A stretch of DNA of 64,000 nucleotides from Flavobacterium psychrophilum (GTDB lineage: Bacteria > Bacteroidota > Bacteroidia > Flavobacteriales > Flavobacteriaceae), in the NCBI GenBank assembly GCA_945879625.1, contig CAMCVA010000010.1, forward strand, positions 43,342 to 107,341, in the 5' to 3' direction. Positions within the stretch are counted from its first letter, which is position 1; every line of letters starts with the position of its first letter. The notes beneath the pieces were generated by a model that did no database searches, was not told where the DNA came from, and was given only the letters and a program-made list of their open reading frames with translations. Below are positions 15,579 through 25,684 of this stretch, piece after piece. The translations under genes and the position numbers were made by a program.

Positions 15579-16115
15579 ATGGTTTATAAATTTAGAGTGA
15601 TCCTCGATACCGAAGAAGATATATTTCGAGACATCGCGATTTTGGAAAACGACACCTTAGAAGATTTGCACAACGCCATTGTGAATGCCTTTGATTTTGA
15701 CGGGCAAGAAATGGCCTCGTTCTATACCTGTGACGACAAATGGAACCAGGAAGACGAAATTGCCTTGTTTGACACCGGCGATACACCCGGCGAACAACGC
15801 ATCATGAGCGAGTATGTTTTGGCCGATTTATTAGACAAGGAAAACACCAAAATTATCTACGTGTACGACTTTCTAAACATGTGGACATTCTTGGTAGAAT
15901 TGGCCGCTATTGAAGAGGTGAGCGCTTCCGAAACCTATCCGGCTACCTTGTTTAGCCATGGGTTTATGCCTGACGAAGCCGATGGCAAAAACTACGAAGC
16001 CGATATGACCGAGGGCATCTACGACGAATTTGAAGACGACCTCGACCAAGACGATCTCGATTTATTTGACGACAACGAAGGCGGATATGAAGACAACAGC
16101 TACGACGACTATTAG
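15579..16115 (+). CDS. PRiA4b ORF-3 / IS1096 TnpR-passenger family acidic protein
   Basis: A 178-residue protein of the plasmid pRiA4b ORF-3-like family. It shows the family opening VYKFRVILDTEEDIFRDIAI, the LEDLHNAIVNAFDFDGQEMASFY helix and DLLDKENTKIIYVYDF with a following Trp. The name comes from mobile-element passengers, but this gene sits in a conserved chromosomal setting directly after pheT (14-bp gap) with no transposase around. The last 40 or so residues are almost entirely Asp, Glu, Tyr, Gly and Asn, a disordered acidic tail. Function is unknown; a protein-binding or chaperone-like role is only a guess. A terminator-like hairpin follows at 16160-16196. Confidence 0.8.
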   Translation: MVYKFRVILDTEEDIFRDIAILENDTLEDLHNAIVNAFDFDGQEMASFYTCDDKWNQEDEIALFDTGDTPGEQRIMSEYVLADLLDKENTKIIYVYDFLNMWTFLVELAAIEEVSASETYPATLFSHGFMPDEADGKNYEADMTEGIYDEFEDDLDQDDLDLFDDNEGGYEDNSYDDY

Positions 16116-16159
16116 CATTCGCCCAAATACCTGATTCACGAAATTGAATTACACCGTGT

Positions 16160-16196
16160 AACCAAGAAGCTGAGATTCCTTACTTCTTGGTTCTTT
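16160..16196 (+). terminator. terminator-like hairpin after the pheT unit
   Basis: AACCAAGAAG (16160-16169) and CTTCTTGGTT (16183-16192) form a perfect 10-bp stem with a 13-nt loop, followed by CTTTTATC. The T-run is short, so termination may be weak. Confidence 0.6.
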
Positions 16197-16225
16197 TATC
16201 TAAAATATTAAACGAAAACCCCTTT

Positions 16226-17284
16226 ATGATTAATTTGTACAACACCCACATCGAAAATTTATCCATTCACCGTGTGGGCAATAAAAGCCGAAACGAAGCG
16301 TTCTTTTTATCTGACAAACCTTATAATTTAAACGACGAGCTTGTACCGTTGTTGAAAGAATATTTCTTTAAACCCTTACGAGACAAAGAAGAAAACTACT
16401 ACCAATTTGCTCACGATGTAGATTTAGAATACAACGAAATGTATAAGTTGGTTACCCAAATATTTACCGATCCATCTTCAGTACACGAGGTTTCCAAAAA
16501 AATAACCCAGCATTTATTTGAGCAATCCAATCATCCGCACATCAAAAATGGAGAGGTCTATGTGGCCTATTTGAGTCATCTATCGATAGACAATACCGTG
16601 GTGGATGCGGTGGGAATTTTTAAGAGTGAGATACAAGCCGACTTCTTGCAATTTGAAGAAAAAGGATCAACCCTCGAGATGATTTTGCAACAAGGCATCA
16701 ACTTGAACAAATTGGACAAAGGCTGTTTGGTGTTTAACCACAAAAAAGAGGAAGGCTATAAAATTTTGACCGTAGACAGCAACCGCTATGACGCGCGGTA
16801 TTGGTTGGAGCATTTCTTGTCGGTAGATGCGTTTGAAGACGAGAATTTCATCACCAAAAAATACTTGAAATTTTGCCAAGGATTTGCCAAAGACGTGGTG
16901 TTTCCCGCCGAAGACAAAAAAGAAGAGGTGATGTTCATGAATCGTTCGGTGAATTATTTTGCCAAAAACGACCAGTTTGAAGAAACCAACTTCCTCAACG
17001 AAGTACTCGACAACCCCGATTTGATTCCGGAATTCAAAAGCTACAAAGTAGACAAAGGCGAAAAATACAGCATCGAAGACGTAACCTCGTTCCCGATTGC
17101 CAATGCAGCCGTTTCGGACGCGCGAAAATCGATTAAAAACATAATTAATCTAGATACGCACATTCAAATTAAATTGGATTTCATCAATCCTGAAAGTGCC
17201 GAAAAGTTTGTAGAAAAAGGCTGGGACGAAGAAAAACAAATGTATTACTACCTGGTGTATTTTAACAAAGAACAAAAAAGCTAA
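16226..17284 (+). CDS. nucleoid-associated protein (37-kDa NdpA/YejK-like family)
   Basis: A 352-residue protein of the 37-kDa nucleoid-associated family (PF04245). The start at ATG 16226 gives the usual opening MINLYNTHIENLSIHRVGNK; an upstream TTG-type extension to 16187 would run into the preceding terminator and is rejected. Recognisable stretches are EVYVAYLSHLSID, the DVVFPAEDKKEEVMFMNRSVNYF segment and the C-terminal IKLDFINPESAEKFVEKGWDEEKQMYYYLVYF. The role of this group in Bacteroidota is not established; in E. coli the relative binds the nucleoid. It stands alone between a terminator and the T9SS cluster that starts 24 bp downstream. Confidence 0.85.
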   Translation: MINLYNTHIENLSIHRVGNKSRNEAFFLSDKPYNLNDELVPLLKEYFFKPLRDKEENYYQFAHDVDLEYNEMYKLVTQIFTDPSSVHEVSKKITQHLFEQSNHPHIKNGEVYVAYLSHLSIDNTVVDAVGIFKSEIQADFLQFEEKGSTLEMILQQGINLNKLDKGCLVFNHKKEEGYKILTVDSNRYDARYWLEHFLSVDAFEDENFITKKYLKFCQGFAKDVVFPAEDKKEEVMFMNRSVNYFAKNDQFEETNFLNEVLDNPDLIPEFKSYKVDKGEKYSIEDVTSFPIANAAVSDARKSIKNIINLDTHIQIKLDFINPESAEKFVEKGWDEEKQMYYYLVYFNKEQKS

Positions 17285-17308
17285 ACGGCTCATCACCGGA
17301 AAAAACCT

Positions 17309-19615
17309 ATGAAATTAAGCGGCTACATTCAACTATTTAGTATTCTATTCTTGCTACTAGCTGAGTATTCCTATAGCCAAAATGTTTCTATTGATGACAC
17401 CTATACCGCACAACAATTGGTCGAGAACATCTTGATTAACAACCCCTGTGCCGCGGTCTCCAATGTAACGGTGAGCGGTGATCCCTTTAGCGGAGCACAA
17501 AAAAGTTTTGGCTACTTTGCCAACGGCGGCGGAACCTTTCCCTTTGCCAACGGCGTGATTTTATGTACTGCTCGGGCCACACGTGCTGCTGGCCCTAATA
17601 CAAATCTCATTGATGAAGGCCAAAATACTTGGCAAGGCGATTTAGATTTAGAACAAGCGATTAGCATGACCAATACCTACAACGCAACTACTTTAGAATT
17701 CGATTTTACGCCCCAAAACAGCAACTTTCGATTCAACTATATTTTTGCGTCTGAGGAATACCAAGGCACTGCGCCTTGCCGTTACTCGGACGGATTTGCA
17801 TTTTTACTGAAAGAAGTGGGTAGTTCGGCGCCCTATCAAAACTTGGCCTTGATTCCAGGGACAACTACTCCTGTGCTCGTCACTTCGGTGCATCCCGCTA
17901 TTTCAGGATCTTGTGCGGCAGCCAATCCTACTTTTTTTGGCGGATACAACGGCTCGACGGCTCCCATCAATTTTAATGGGCAAACAATAGTCATGACCGC
18001 GCAAGCTACCGTAATTCCAGGACGAAATTACCACATCAAATTGGTGATCGCCGACCACGAAAATGTGCGGTATGATTCGGCTATTTTTTTGGGTGGCGGC
18101 AGTTTTAATTTGGGAATAGATTTGGGTCCCGATCGATTAGTGGCTGCCAATAACCCAATCTGCGAAGGCAACCCGATCACCTTAAACGCCACCCAAGCTG
18201 GCACTAATTTCTACCAATGGTTTTTAAACGGAAACCCGCTGACAATCGAAACCAATCCAACACTCACCATTGCCAATTCGGTTTCGGGAACCTACAGCGT
18301 GGCCATTACCGCAGCCAGCAGCAGTTGTGCCAGTACCGGCAGTTGTATACTCGAATTTGTACCCAAACCAATGTTGGTTCCCTCTACCCTCTTGGCTTGC
18401 GACGACAACCTAGATGGTTCGGCCGTGTTTAATCTTACAAAACTCACTACGCTAGTTACCAATAACAACAGCAGTTATGGACAAGTGCTCTATTTTGAAT
18501 CGGGAACTGCAGCTCAACAATTTGATGTAAATCTGGCCATATCAACCCCAACTACATATTCATCGGTACCCAAAACCATCTATGCCGCCGTGCAAACTAA
18601 TTTTGGTTGTGTGGCAGTGGTTGTGATACAATTGCAAATTTCTTCGGCTACTGTTCCGCAAAACCTTAGCTATGCCAGTTGTGATTTGGACGGCACAGTC
18701 GACGGTTTTTTTGGATTTACTTTGGCCAATATTAATCCGCTATTACTCAATTCGTTGCCTACAGGTTTGGTGATTCAATATTACGCCAACCTAGTTGATG
18801 CCCAGGCCGAACAAAATGCGCTACCCGCTGTTTTTACAAACACCACGATAAATCAGCAGACAATTTATGCCAAGATTTCCAACGGCCCCGATTGTTTTGG
18901 CATCAGCCCCATTAGCCTAGAAGTAAACCGCAACGAGCCAGCAAATTTTGCCGATAGCAGCTTGTATTTGTGTCCGTTACAAACGCTAGATTTGGCCGTT
19001 GATCCTATTTTTAGTTCCTATTCTTGGTCCAATGGCCCATTAAGTCCAGGCATTCGCATTGACACAGCCAACACCTATACGGTAACCGTAACCGATGCCA
19101 ACGGCTGTGAAGCACGTAAAAATTTCATCGTAATCAATTCGAGTGCACCCAACATTACAGGAGTAGAAATTGATCAATTTCAAGCTAACGGCGCCAGTAT
19201 TCAAATTACTGTGAGCGGAACCGGCAGCTACGAATACAGCCTCAACGGAATCGATTTTCAGAGCAGTTCCCTTTTCACCCAAGTGCCGCCAGCCGCCTAT
19301 ATTCTTACTGTTCAAGATATTCACCGCTGCGGAAATGATACCGAGATCATCTATGTATTGGATTACCCGCGTTTCTTTACACCCAATGGCGATGGATTTA
19401 ACGATTTGTGGCGCATTGAAAATTTAAAATTTGTATCTAAAGCAAAACTGCGTATTTTTGATCGCTTTGGTAAATTGCTCAAAGAATTGTCAGAAGCCAG
19501 CGAAGGTTGGGATGGTAATTATCTAGGAAAACAATTACCGGCTGATGATTATTGGTTTAGTATTTACTTTGACCAATCCGAAACATTAACAGGAAACTTT
19601 AGTCTAAAACGCTAA
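17309..19615 (+). CDS. choice-of-anchor L domain protein with T9SS type B sorting domain
   Basis: A 768-residue secreted surface protein. It has a Sec signal peptide ending near YSYSQ (residue 24) and an N-terminal choice-of-anchor L domain (TYTAQQLVENILINNPCAAV, FANGVILCTARA, FIFASEEYQ-like FNYIFASEEY). PKD/Ig-like segments follow, and two modules open with a Cys-Asp pair (ACDDNLDGSAVFNLTKL and SCDLDGTVDGFFGFTLANI). It ends in a type B T9SS sorting domain: FFTPNGDGFNDLWRI, LRIFDRFGKLLKEL, GWDGNYLGKQLPADDYWF and the terminal FSLKR. It should be exported through the type IX system and stay on the surface. The next gene begins 18 bp downstream with related modules. A specific ligand cannot be inferred. 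Confidence 0.9.
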   Translation: MKLSGYIQLFSILFLLLAEYSYSQNVSIDDTYTAQQLVENILINNPCAAVSNVTVSGDPFSGAQKSFGYFANGGGTFPFANGVILCTARATRAAGPNTNLIDEGQNTWQGDLDLEQAISMTNTYNATTLEFDFTPQNSNFRFNYIFASEEYQGTAPCRYSDGFAFLLKEVGSSAPYQNLALIPGTTTPVLVTSVHPAISGSCAAANPTFFGGYNGSTAPINFNGQTIVMTAQATVIPGRNYHIKLVIADHENVRYDSAIFLGGGSFNLGIDLGPDRLVAANNPICEGNPITLNATQAGTNFYQWFLNGNPLTIETNPTLTIANSVSGTYSVAITAASSSCASTGSCILEFVPKPMLVPSTLLACDDNLDGSAVFNLTKLTTLVTNNNSSYGQVLYFESGTAAQQFDVNLAISTPTTYSSVPKTIYAAVQTNFGCVAVVVIQLQISSATVPQNLSYASCDLDGTVDGFFGFTLANINPLLLNSLPTGLVIQYYANLVDAQAEQNALPAVFTNTTINQQTIYAKISNGPDCFGISPISLEVNRNEPANFADSSLYLCPLQTLDLAVDPIFSSYSWSNGPLSPGIRIDTANTYTVTVTDANGCEARKNFIVINSSAPNITGVEIDQFQANGASIQITVSGTGSYEYSLNGIDFQSSSLFTQVPPAAYILTVQDIHRCGNDTEIIYVLDYPRFFTPNGDGFNDLWRIENLKFVSKAKLRIFDRFGKLLKELSEASEGWDGNYLGKQLPADDYWFSIYFDQSETLTGNFSLKR

Positions 19616-19633
19616 AAAAATTATATTTATTCT

Positions 19634-22600
19634 ATGAAAGTTAAAGCACTGCTGCTTCTTATGGTATTACTTGCCTGGCAAGGATACGGTCAATTTAGCA
19701 AAACCCATTATTTGCCCCCCTTATCTGGTTCAGACAATAATGGATCAAGCGCGCAAGAGCAATATATTTACATTTCTACACCAAACGTTAATCCCGTAAA
19801 TTTTGTAATCAAACGATTGGGAGGAACAAATGTGTCAGGGACGGTTTCAAAGTTAACACCCTATGTCTATAATGTAGGATTTGGTTCAAACACGCAATTA
19901 ATGGTTCCAAACATCCAGGCCAGTACAGTTCGAACTGACAAAGGAATAATTATTGAAGCGGAAGATCTGATCTACGCCACCGTGCGCATCATTGCCGGAA
20001 ACGGAAATCAATCTGGAGCAGTGGTGTCCAAAGGAATTGCAGCCTTGGGGAAGGAATTTCGTATCGGATCTTTTCTCAATCCAAACAATGGCGGCTTGGG
20101 CAACAATGTGCATACATTTATTGCTATTTTGGCCACCGAAAACAATACAACGGTTCAGTTTGGCGAAATCCAACCCGGAGTTACATTAATTAATAATGGC
20201 GGAGGAAGTAATCCGGCTCCAGTAGTTTTAAATAGCGGCGAAAGTTATGTACTGGCTGTAGAAGGACCTTCAGCGGCCAACCTAACCGGATTAATTGGTT
20301 CCTTGGTTACAGCGGATAAACCTATTGCTGTAAATTGTGGTTCGTTTACCGGATCAAATGCCTCCCAAAATTTAGACTTGGGTTTTGATCAGATTGTTTC
20401 TGCCGAACGGACAGGCAAGGAATATATTTTCATCAAAAGTACCGGCCAAGATATCGTAGAACGAATATTGCTCATTGCTCACGAAGACAACACCGAAATT
20501 TACCTCAATGGCAACACAACCACCGCTGCCTATACTCTAAATGCTGGAAATTACGTGGCTCTTGATGGCAGCAATTACTCGACAAACGGGAATTTGTTTG
20601 TGTCCTCCTCCAAAAATGTTTTTGCCTATCAAACCATTGGCGACGACAGCCGCACCGATTTTGCCAACCAAGAACTATTTTTTGTACCACCCTTGAGTTG
20701 CGAAACCCCACATGTAATTGACAATATTCCTTTAATCAATGAAATTGGCACTCGCGTATACCCCATTGCGCGCATCACCTTATTGACAGAAACAGCAGCC
20801 ACCTTGAGTTTTGAAGTAAATGGAGTTCCTTATGCCTTAGGTCAATTAGCCTTTCTTACGGGGGTAACAGTAAACGGGCCCATCGCTGTAGTAGGCAATC
20901 CGGCATACGAAACCTATACGATAACCGGTTTGTCTGGAAATGTAGCGGTATTTTCGTCGGCGCAATTGTATTTGGCTGCCTATGGCACGGATGGCGCAGC
21001 CACTTTTGGTGGATTTTTCTCTGGATTTACCTTCAAACCCGAAGTGAGTTTTGACTTGCTAAATGTGGCGCAATCCAATTGCATTCCCAACACTACCATT
21101 TCGGTCAATTCGATTAGTCCGTTTGATGTGTTTCAATGGTACTACAATAATGTGGACATACCAGGCGCGACAGCTAATAGTTATTTGCCTTTAGCTCCTG
21201 GCTACTATTATGTAAAGGCCACGATTGCCACGTGCAGCTCTACCTTGGTTTCTGACAATATTCCGGTGAGTGCCTGTGCCAGCAATACCGATAGTGATGC
21301 AGCCAATGACAACATTGACTTGGATTGGGACAACGACGGCATACCCAATTGCACCGAATCCTTGGGCAATCAACCCATTGATGTGTCTGATATCAGTAGC
21401 TTGAATGTACTCACCGGCGGGACAGCGTTACCCTCTCCTACACCATTTACAGGAACAACTTTGGGAAATTTTATCACAGAAACACCAATAGGCAAAGGCA
21501 ATTCAGTACAATTTACGAAGACATTTTCTCAAGCAACTGCCTATGTATTGCGGTATCCAGCTTCTGGAGACCCCACAGCCTTGCTCGATGGAAATACCGA
21601 ATTTATTCTCAATTCGGACACCGATCAAACGCTTACCGTGCTCAATCCTGGCAATCAATTGCTCATAGACACCAATTACGATGGCATTTTTGAGAGTAAT
21701 GTGACGCAATTTTCTTCGTTTGAGGTGCGCTTCCGACTCAATAGTGCTGCACCATTGGCTTTTGGAACAGCCAACTTTAGTTTTCAGGCAGCTTCTAGCA
21801 GCAGTTTGCGTTTCACCCAAATAAACCTCTCAGACAATTCCATAGCCAAAGTGCAATGGGAATTACAAGCAACTTGTGTGCCACGCGATAGTGATGGGGA
21901 TGGCATTGCTGATGCTTTAGATCTCGATAGTGACAACGACGGCCTACTCGATACGACCGAAGCATTGGCATTAAACACGGTTACCCCAGCAATCGATGCC
22001 AATTCGGATGGTTTGTATGACGAATTTGCGGGCTTGGTTGTGGCCGATACCGATAGCGATGGGGTGCCCGATTATTTAGATTTGGACAGCGACAACGACG
22101 GAATATTTGATTTGGTTGAATCGGGTTGTACTATTCCCGATACCGATTACAATGGGATGATTGATGCTGCTACTATTTTTGGAGCGAACGGTTTGGCCAA
22201 TTCGCTCGAAACTGCTCCCGAATCGGGTCAACTCAATTATACGGTAGCCAACGCTGATCCTGATGCAGCAGCCAATTATATAGATCTAGACAGCGACGAC
22301 GACGGTTGTTTGGATGTCCTTGAAGCAGGTTACCTAGACGGAAACGCTGATGGAGTGGTGGGCAATGTTTCACCAGTCCTAGTAAATTCGTGGGGCGTAG
22401 TAACCAATGCTGCCTCAGGATATACGCCCTTGCCTAATCAGAATTATACGGTTTCGGCACCGATAAGCATAACTTCTCAACCCGTTTCAATAGCTGTTTG
22501 TGCTTTGCAAAACACTTCATTTACCTTAGATTCTACTCCGGTGGACAGCTACCAATGGCAACAAAATATTGCCGGGGTTTGGACCAATTTGAGCAACACT

Positions 22601-24760
22601 GCAATCCTATCGGGCACCCAAACGAACCAATTGCAATTTACGGCTGTCCCCACTTCATTTGATGGGGCCACTTTTCGGGTGCTGTTACAAAAAAATGGAA
22701 ACAGCTGCAATTTGTATGCTGACACTGTAACCTTGAACGTTTATGCCTTACCTGTGGTGAATAGTCCTGTAGTGATAAAACAATGTGACGACGATGCGCT
22801 AACAGATGGCTTTACTTTTGTGAATTTAAAATCGGTTGAACCCCAACTTTCAGGATTAGCAGCCCTAGAAACATTTACCTATTATATTTCGCAAGCTGCT
22901 GCACAAGCGGGTAACACGTCTAGTCCCGATTACATTTTGGTGCCGGAACAATTTTTCACCAACTCGAATACCGTTTGGGTGCGCGTAGAAAATGCCAATG
23001 GCTGTTTTAGTCTGGGTTCGATATCTATTTTGGTTTCGGCGACTCAAATTCCGGCTTCGTTTTCCAGAAGCTTTGCCAAGTGTGATGACTTTTTGGATTC
23101 CTCAGGAAACAACAATGCCAACAATGACGACCACGACGGCTTGGCGAGTTTCAACTTTAGTAGTGTTACTGCTGATGTGACTGCTTTGCTACCGGCAACT
23201 TCTAGTTTTACGATTAAATACTACAAAAATGGCGTTGATGCCTCAGTAGAAACCGATGCCTTGGGCAATTCGCTCGAAATTTCCCAAAACCCAGCCGATC
23301 CCAATTCCATATACAATTACCGCAATAATGGCTATCCCAACCAACAAGACATTTGGATTCGGGTAAAGAGTACAATCGACAACGCCTGCTATGCCTTGGG
23401 ACCTTATATCCAACTTACAGTTGAAGCGTTACCCGTACTCGATGAAATTACTCCAGGAAATGTGATACGGGAATGTGACGACAACCATGACGGGCAGTTT
23501 TTGTTTGATACCTCCACCATTGACTCAGCTCTATTAAATGGACAGACTCAAGTAAGCTTGAGTTATTTTGAGTCAAATGGAAATCCTCTCCCGAGTCCGT
23601 TACCCAATCCGTTTGTAGTCAATACTACAACAACGGTAACTGTGCGGGCCACCAATGATGTGACCGCCGATCCCAACGGAGCCTGTTTGGAGGAATCCAC
23701 CCTCACGTTTATTGTAGATGATTTGCCAGAGGCCTTTCCAATTAGTTCAGCCCTAACTCAACTGTGTGATGACGAACTATATCCCATCGACCAAAATGGA
23801 ACAATTGGTTTTGATGCTGACGCTATAGAATCAGCACTACTGAATGGACAAACAGGTTTAACTATAAACTATACCGATGGAGCAGGTCAGCTGTTGGGGT
23901 ATCCACTACAAAATCCATTTATCAGTTCCTCTCAAACATTGACCGTATTACTAGAAAATATAATCAACAACAGTTGTGCCGTTACAGCATCCATACCGCT
24001 TGTGGTACTTCCGCTTCCACAAATTGATTTGAACGAATTGGGTACCGCCAACGTGCTTATTTGTTCGGACGATCCAACCTTTACTCGCGTACTCGATGCC
24101 GGCGTTTTGCCTGGAGCCAATCCCGCTGATTATAGTTATCAATGGTACCTCGACGGAAATTCCATAGCCGGCGCTACATTCTCGACATTGACGGTAAATA
24201 CCGAAGGCGAGTATAGCGTTGAAGTAAAAACCACAACCGGTTGTCCAAAAACAAGAACCATCCAAGTAACCGCTTCTGAAAAAGCAACAATAACAAGTCT
24301 TGTGGTAACTGACATCACCGAAATCAATTCGATTACGGTAAACACAAGCGGATTGGGTAACTACATTTATTCACTTGATTACCCCGATTTTTTCCAAACC
24401 AGCAATTACTTTTATAACGTGGCACCCGGCACTCATGAAGTGTATGTGAAAGACATAAACGGCTGCGGCACCATTGGACCTGTTGAAGTGAATGTGTTGG
24501 GCATTCCCAATTTCTTTACGCCCAATGGCGATGGGACCAACGACTTTTGGAATGTGAAAGGCGTGACGGAAACATACAATGCCAATACAATAATTCGTAT
24601 TTTTGATCGAATGGGAAAACTGGTCAAAGAAATTTCTCCGTTGGGAACCGGCTGGGATGGCACCTTTAATGGAGCTCCCCTACCCGCCGATGACTATTGG
24701 TACGTGATTTTCTTTGAAGACCAACGCCTGGTGAAAGGTCATTTTTCCCTAAAACGATAA
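19634..24760 (+). CDS. large T9SS type B adhesin-like protein with thrombospondin type 3 repeats
   Basis: A 1,708-residue surface protein with signal peptide (LLAWQGYGQ, about residue 20). Residues about 25-460 form a domain resembling IgGFc-binding/adhesin N-termini. Calcium-binding thrombospondin type 3 repeats follow (DSDGDGIADALDLDSDNDG and similar, about 550-950). From about 1,030 to 1,480 come tandem modules of about 100 residues opening with CDD or KCDD; two are close copies (SALLNGQTQVSLSY... and SALLNGQTGLTINY...). The C-terminus is a type B T9SS domain (FFTPNGDGTNDFWNV, IRIFDRMGKLVKEI, LPADDYWYVIFF, FSLKR). It shares modules with the 768-residue protein just upstream and is followed after 3 bp by an esterase gene, so the three are probably cotranscribed. 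Adhesion is inferred from architecture. Confidence 0.88.
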   Translation: MKVKALLLLMVLLAWQGYGQFSKTHYLPPLSGSDNNGSSAQEQYIYISTPNVNPVNFVIKRLGGTNVSGTVSKLTPYVYNVGFGSNTQLMVPNIQASTVRTDKGIIIEAEDLIYATVRIIAGNGNQSGAVVSKGIAALGKEFRIGSFLNPNNGGLGNNVHTFIAILATENNTTVQFGEIQPGVTLINNGGGSNPAPVVLNSGESYVLAVEGPSAANLTGLIGSLVTADKPIAVNCGSFTGSNASQNLDLGFDQIVSAERTGKEYIFIKSTGQDIVERILLIAHEDNTEIYLNGNTTTAAYTLNAGNYVALDGSNYSTNGNLFVSSSKNVFAYQTIGDDSRTDFANQELFFVPPLSCETPHVIDNIPLINEIGTRVYPIARITLLTETAATLSFEVNGVPYALGQLAFLTGVTVNGPIAVVGNPAYETYTITGLSGNVAVFSSAQLYLAAYGTDGAATFGGFFSGFTFKPEVSFDLLNVAQSNCIPNTTISVNSISPFDVFQWYYNNVDIPGATANSYLPLAPGYYYVKATIATCSSTLVSDNIPVSACASNTDSDAANDNIDLDWDNDGIPNCTESLGNQPIDVSDISSLNVLTGGTALPSPTPFTGTTLGNFITETPIGKGNSVQFTKTFSQATAYVLRYPASGDPTALLDGNTEFILNSDTDQTLTVLNPGNQLLIDTNYDGIFESNVTQFSSFEVRFRLNSAAPLAFGTANFSFQAASSSSLRFTQINLSDNSIAKVQWELQATCVPRDSDGDGIADALDLDSDNDGLLDTTEALALNTVTPAIDANSDGLYDEFAGLVVADTDSDGVPDYLDLDSDNDGIFDLVESGCTIPDTDYNGMIDAATIFGANGLANSLETAPESGQLNYTVANADPDAAANYIDLDSDDDGCLDVLEAGYLDGNADGVVGNVSPVLVNSWGVVTNAASGYTPLPNQNYTVSAPISITSQPVSIAVCALQNTSFTLDSTPVDSYQWQQNIAGVWTNLSNTAILSGTQTNQLQFTAVPTSFDGATFRVLLQKNGNSCNLYADTVTLNVYALPVVNSPVVIKQCDDDALTDGFTFVNLKSVEPQLSGLAALETFTYYISQAAAQAGNTSSPDYILVPEQFFTNSNTVWVRVENANGCFSLGSISILVSATQIPASFSRSFAKCDDFLDSSGNNNANNDDHDGLASFNFSSVTADVTALLPATSSFTIKYYKNGVDASVETDALGNSLEISQNPADPNSIYNYRNNGYPNQQDIWIRVKSTIDNACYALGPYIQLTVEALPVLDEITPGNVIRECDDNHDGQFLFDTSTIDSALLNGQTQVSLSYFESNGNPLPSPLPNPFVVNTTTTVTVRATNDVTADPNGACLEESTLTFIVDDLPEAFPISSALTQLCDDELYPIDQNGTIGFDADAIESALLNGQTGLTINYTDGAGQLLGYPLQNPFISSSQTLTVLLENIINNSCAVTASIPLVVLPLPQIDLNELGTANVLICSDDPTFTRVLDAGVLPGANPADYSYQWYLDGNSIAGATFSTLTVNTEGEYSVEVKTTTGCPKTRTIQVTASEKATITSLVVTDITEINSITVNTSGLGNYIYSLDYPDFFQTSNYFYNVAPGTHEVYVKDINGCGTIGPVEVNVLGIPNFFTPNGDGTNDFWNVKGVTETYNANTIIRIFDRMGKLVKEISPLGTGWDGTFNGAPLPADDYWYVIFFEDQRLVKGHFSLKR

Positions 24761-24763
24761 CCG

Positions 24764-25684
24764 ATGAAATCAATGCTCATTTGTTTGTCAATTCTTGTAC
24801 TTCCTTTTGGAATACATGCCCAACAACCCGCTGTTAGTTCTGGTACACTCGAATATATTGCCGATTTTCCTTCCAAATTTGTAGCCGCGCGTGCCATAGA
24901 AATTTGGTTGCCCGACGGTTATTTGCCCACCAAAAAATATGCGGTGTTGTACATGCACGACGGGCAAATGCTCTTTGATGCCTCAATTTGCTGGAACAAA
25001 CAAGCCTGGGAAGTAGATGAAACCGCAAGCAAACTACAAGCCGAGAAAAAAACACGCGATTTTATTGTAGTGGGCATCAACAATTCAGCCAAAAGACATC
25101 CGGAATATTTTCCGCAAAAGGCCTACGAATCCTTGAACCTTGCGCAACAACAATTCGTGACGCAAGCCCTGAAAGAGAAAGGACGAATTACCGACACCTT
25201 TACTCCCTTGGCCGATGCCTATTTGCAATTTATCGTTTCTGAACTGAAACCCTATATTGACAGTCATTATGCGGTTGATCCAAAACCCGAAGCAACTTGT
25301 ATAGCCGGTTCGAGCATGGGCGGATTGATTTCGATGTATGCAATCTGCGAATACCCCGAAGTGTTTGGCGGTGCCGCCTGCTTGTCAACCCATTGGCCAG
25401 GTATTTTTGCGGTGGATGGCAATCCCGTACCGGATGCATTTATGACCTATATGCGCAACCATTTGCCCAACCCAAGCACGCATAAAATATATTTTGATTA
25501 TGGCGATCAAACGCTAGATGCTTTGTATCCGCCTTTGCAACAAAAGATTGATGAAGTAATGCAAGAGAAAGGATTTGATTCTTCAAACTGGAGTACGCAA
25601 TTTTTTCCGGGCAAAGATCATTCGGAGCAATCGTGGAAAGAGCGCCTGGCTATTCCGCTGCAGTTTTTGTTGCAGGCCAACTAG
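24764..25684 (+). CDS. secreted alpha/beta-hydrolase of the putative esterase (Fes/EstD-like) family
   Basis: A 306-residue exported alpha/beta hydrolase. A signal peptide ends near GIHAQ (residue 20). The fold markers are IWLPDGYLPTKKYAVLYMHDGQ, IVVGINN and the nucleophile elbow G182-S-S184-M-G186; a late histidine in FFPGKDHSEQSW (about 287) completes the likely triad. This PF00756 group includes feruloyl, acetylxylan and siderophore esterases, so the substrate is open. It starts 3 bp after the large adhesin gene and ends on a TAG that is also the first bases of the structured element at 25681-25756. It has no T9SS sorting domain itself, so it is probably periplasmic. Confidence 0.85.
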   Translation: MKSMLICLSILVLPFGIHAQQPAVSSGTLEYIADFPSKFVAARAIEIWLPDGYLPTKKYAVLYMHDGQMLFDASICWNKQAWEVDETASKLQAEKKTRDFIVVGINNSAKRHPEYFPQKAYESLNLAQQQFVTQALKEKGRITDTFTPLADAYLQFIVSELKPYIDSHYAVDPKPEATCIAGSSMGGLISMYAICEYPEVFGGAACLSTHWPGIFAVDGNPVPDAFMTYMRNHLPNPSTHKIYFDYGDQTLDALYPPLQQKIDEVMQEKGFDSSNWSTQFFPGKDHSEQSWKERLAIPLQFLLQAN

